The translations under genes and the position numbers were made by a program. From contig JAFTBA010000042.1 of the NCBI GenBank assembly GCA_017458545.1, positions 1-5,305 of the forward strand: a stretch of DNA of 5,305 bases, written 5' to 3'. Below are positions 4,103 through 5,305 of this stretch, piece by piece. Each line of letters starts with the position of its first letter. Position 1 is the first letter of the stretch. This DNA comes from Synergistaceae bacterium (GTDB taxonomy: Bacteria; Synergistota; Synergistia; Synergistales; Aminobacteriaceae). Below the pieces are notes generated by a model, which was not told the origin of the DNA, ran no database searches, and saw nothing but the letters and a program-made list of their open reading frames with translations.

Positions 4103-5305
4103 TTAGTACTTTCTTGCTGTGCTTTCATGCTCAAGGTGATTCTTCCATGCTGCACGGTTCGCTTCCGTTCCTCCGACTTCGGCTGAACCTACGCGCCACC
4201 ATGCTCCATAACCTTCCGTCATGGATTTGGGCATGACTTTTATGTCGAATACAACTGGAACTCCCTTAATGCTTTTTGCTTCGGCAAACGCCTTTTTGAG
4301 TTCGTCCATTGTCCTTACGGTATAGGCTTTTGCTCCGTATGCACGCGCTATTCCGGCAAAGTCAACTGAGATAAATTTACCGTCATGCTTTCCCGTTTCA
4401 GGGTTACGGAACCTCAGCTCAGTGCAGAGCGTCTCATTTCCCTGCCCTACCTGAAGATTATTTATGCACCCGAATGATGAGTTGTCGAACACTACAATGT
4501 TTATTTTCATGTGTTCCTGTATTGCCGTGAGAAGCTCTGAATGAAGCATAATAAATGCACCGTCACCAACCATAGAATAGACTTCATGATTTTCACCGAC
4601 AGCGAATTTCACACCGAGTGCTCCCGAAATCTCATAGCCCATACAGGAATAGCCGTACTCCATGTTGTATGTGTCCAGACCTCTTGCACGCCACATCCTC
4701 TGCATGTCACCGGGCAATGAGCCTGACGCTCCTATAACGCTGTCCTCGGCGTCTATCATTCTGTTGAACGCTGCAAGTACTGTTGTCTGGGTCAGGTGTG
4801 AGTTAACGTCCTCTGCAAATTTGAAGGCTGAAGCTGCGTTCGCGTCATTCACTTCAGGCACGTAACCTTCTCCGAACTCTATCGAGGCTAAACGGTCATA
4901 TTCCTTATTCCATCCCGATACTGCTGCAACGATTTCACCGCCGTAAGACGTCTTATAACCCTCAAGAGCAGCAGACAGTTTAACGAGGGCATCTCTTGCG
5001 TCAGCTATTACAGGTATTGCATCGAGCTTAAACGCCTGAAATTCTGATACGTTGATGTTCACAAATTTTGCGTCATCACGGAAAAGCCATTTTGATGACG
5101 TTGTGAAATCCGTATACCTTGTGCCTACGCCTATAATCATGTCTGCTTCCTTTGCGATTTCGTTCGCAGCTGAGCAGCCTGTTACGCCGAGTCCTCCGAG
5201 ATTCAAAGGATTATCCCAAAGAACTGCACCTTTGCCCGACTGGGTTTCGCCGAACGGTATCGAGTACTTTTCAGCAAACGCCTTGAATGCCTCATGAGCC
5301 TCCGA
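4103..5305 (-). CDS. iolD: IolD: 3D-(3,5/4)-trihydroxycyclohexane-1,2-dione hydrolase, C-terminal part (5' partial)
   Basis: This thiamine-diphosphate enzyme hydrolyses the cyclic dione made by IolE, opening the ring to 5-deoxy-D-glucuronate. The frame is open to the right edge, so 400 residues are visible out of roughly 620-640 in the family. The missing N-terminal Pyr domain would carry the cofactor-activating Glu. The first visible residues (FAEKYSIPFGETQSGKG, then WDNPLNLGGLGVTG) belong to the central domain, which continues with AANEIAKEAD and GVGTRYTDF. The C-terminal PP domain follows: GSLPGDMQRMWR, then EYGYSCMGYEISGALGVK, the ThDP/Mg motif GDGAFIMLHSEL beginning with GDG at 4567-4559, and DNSSFGCINNLQ from about 4486. 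These match IolD more closely than acetolactate synthase or other ThDP enzymes. A TTG at 5206 can be mistaken for a start, but it is an internal Leu codon within conserved sequence. It heads the iolD-iolG unit seen here; its promoter is outside the window. Confidence 0.94.
   Translation of the reverse strand, partial: SEAHEAFKAFAEKYSIPFGETQSGKGAVLWDNPLNLGGLGVTGCSAANEIAKEADMIIGVGTRYTDFTTSSKWLFRDDAKFVNINVSEFQAFKLDAIPVIADARDALVKLSAALEGYKTSYGGEIVAAVSGWNKEYDRLASIEFGEGYVPEVNDANAASAFKFAEDVNSHLTQTTVLAAFNRMIDAEDSVIGASGSLPGDMQRMWRARGLDTYNMEYGYSCMGYEISGALGVKFAVGENHEVYSMVGDGAFIMLHSELLTAIQEHMKINIVVFDNSSFGCINNLQVGQGNETLCTELRFRNPETGKHDGKFISVDFAGIARAYGAKAYTVRTMDELKKAFAEAKSIKGVPVVFDIKVMPKSMTEGYGAWWRVGSAEVGGTEANRAAWKNHLEHESTARKY

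Noticed and set aside
5204..5206. Apparent start of a 367-codon minus-strand gene
   Set aside because: The codon is TTG inside conserved IolD sequence (NPLNLGGLGVTG), and the frame stays open with IolD-like residues to the window edge, so the gene is 5' partial and the real start is outside.
4662..5297. Plus-strand open frames opposite iolD (4662-4865 and 5052-5297)
   Set aside because: They are shadows of the conserved iolD coding strand; their translations show no domain or signal.

Overview
The window carries part of a myo-inositol catabolic (iol) locus, next to the tail of an unrelated surface-protein gene. The best clue to the organism is at the left edge. The partial protein there ends in a Ser-Gly-Cys-Tyr-Ala-Gly motif, then a hydrophobic stretch and a basic tail (RKKR). 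This is the layout of the Synerg-CTERM sorting signal, which is typical of Synergistota (Synergistaceae), so an anaerobic, probably gut- or rumen-associated synergistete is the most likely source. This is inferred from one C-terminal motif, not from a phylogeny.

Layout from left to right. (1) 2-247, + strand: C-terminal 81 codons of the Synerg-CTERM-type protein. (2) 275-318: rho-independent terminator. (3) 346-354: extended -10 promoter, followed by a leader of about 41 nt. (4) 402-1919, +: iolA, CoA-acylating (methyl)malonate-semialdehyde dehydrogenase. (5) 1925-1949: small intercistronic hairpin. (6) 1975-3015, +: iolC, 5-dehydro-2-deoxygluconokinase, starting at GTG. (7) 3019-3052: terminator hairpin shared by the two converging units. 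(8) 3074-4087, -: iolG, inositol 2-dehydrogenase, starting at TTG. (9) 4103 to the right edge, -: iolD, trihydroxycyclohexane-1,2-dione hydrolase, C-terminal 400 codons only. No gene-free stretch exceeds 300 bases; the longest, 248-401, holds the terminator and the promoter.

The four enzymes are steps of one pathway. IolG oxidises myo-inositol to 2-keto-myo-inositol. After dehydration by IolE (not in the window), IolD opens the ring to 5-deoxyglucuronate. After isomerisation by IolB (not in the window), IolC phosphorylates 2-deoxy-5-ketogluconate. The aldolase IolJ (not in the window) splits the product into dihydroxyacetone phosphate and malonate semialdehyde, and IolA turns the latter into acetyl-CoA. 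The genes are arranged as two convergent units, iolA-iolC and (...)iolD-iolG. The missing genes may lie beyond the right edge, upstream of iolD.

I found no clearly new system. The points most worth a second look are three substitutions in IolA at positions that are normally conserved for substrate or cofactor contact, an altered anion-hole motif in IolC, and an inositol pathway in a lineage better known for amino-acid fermentation.
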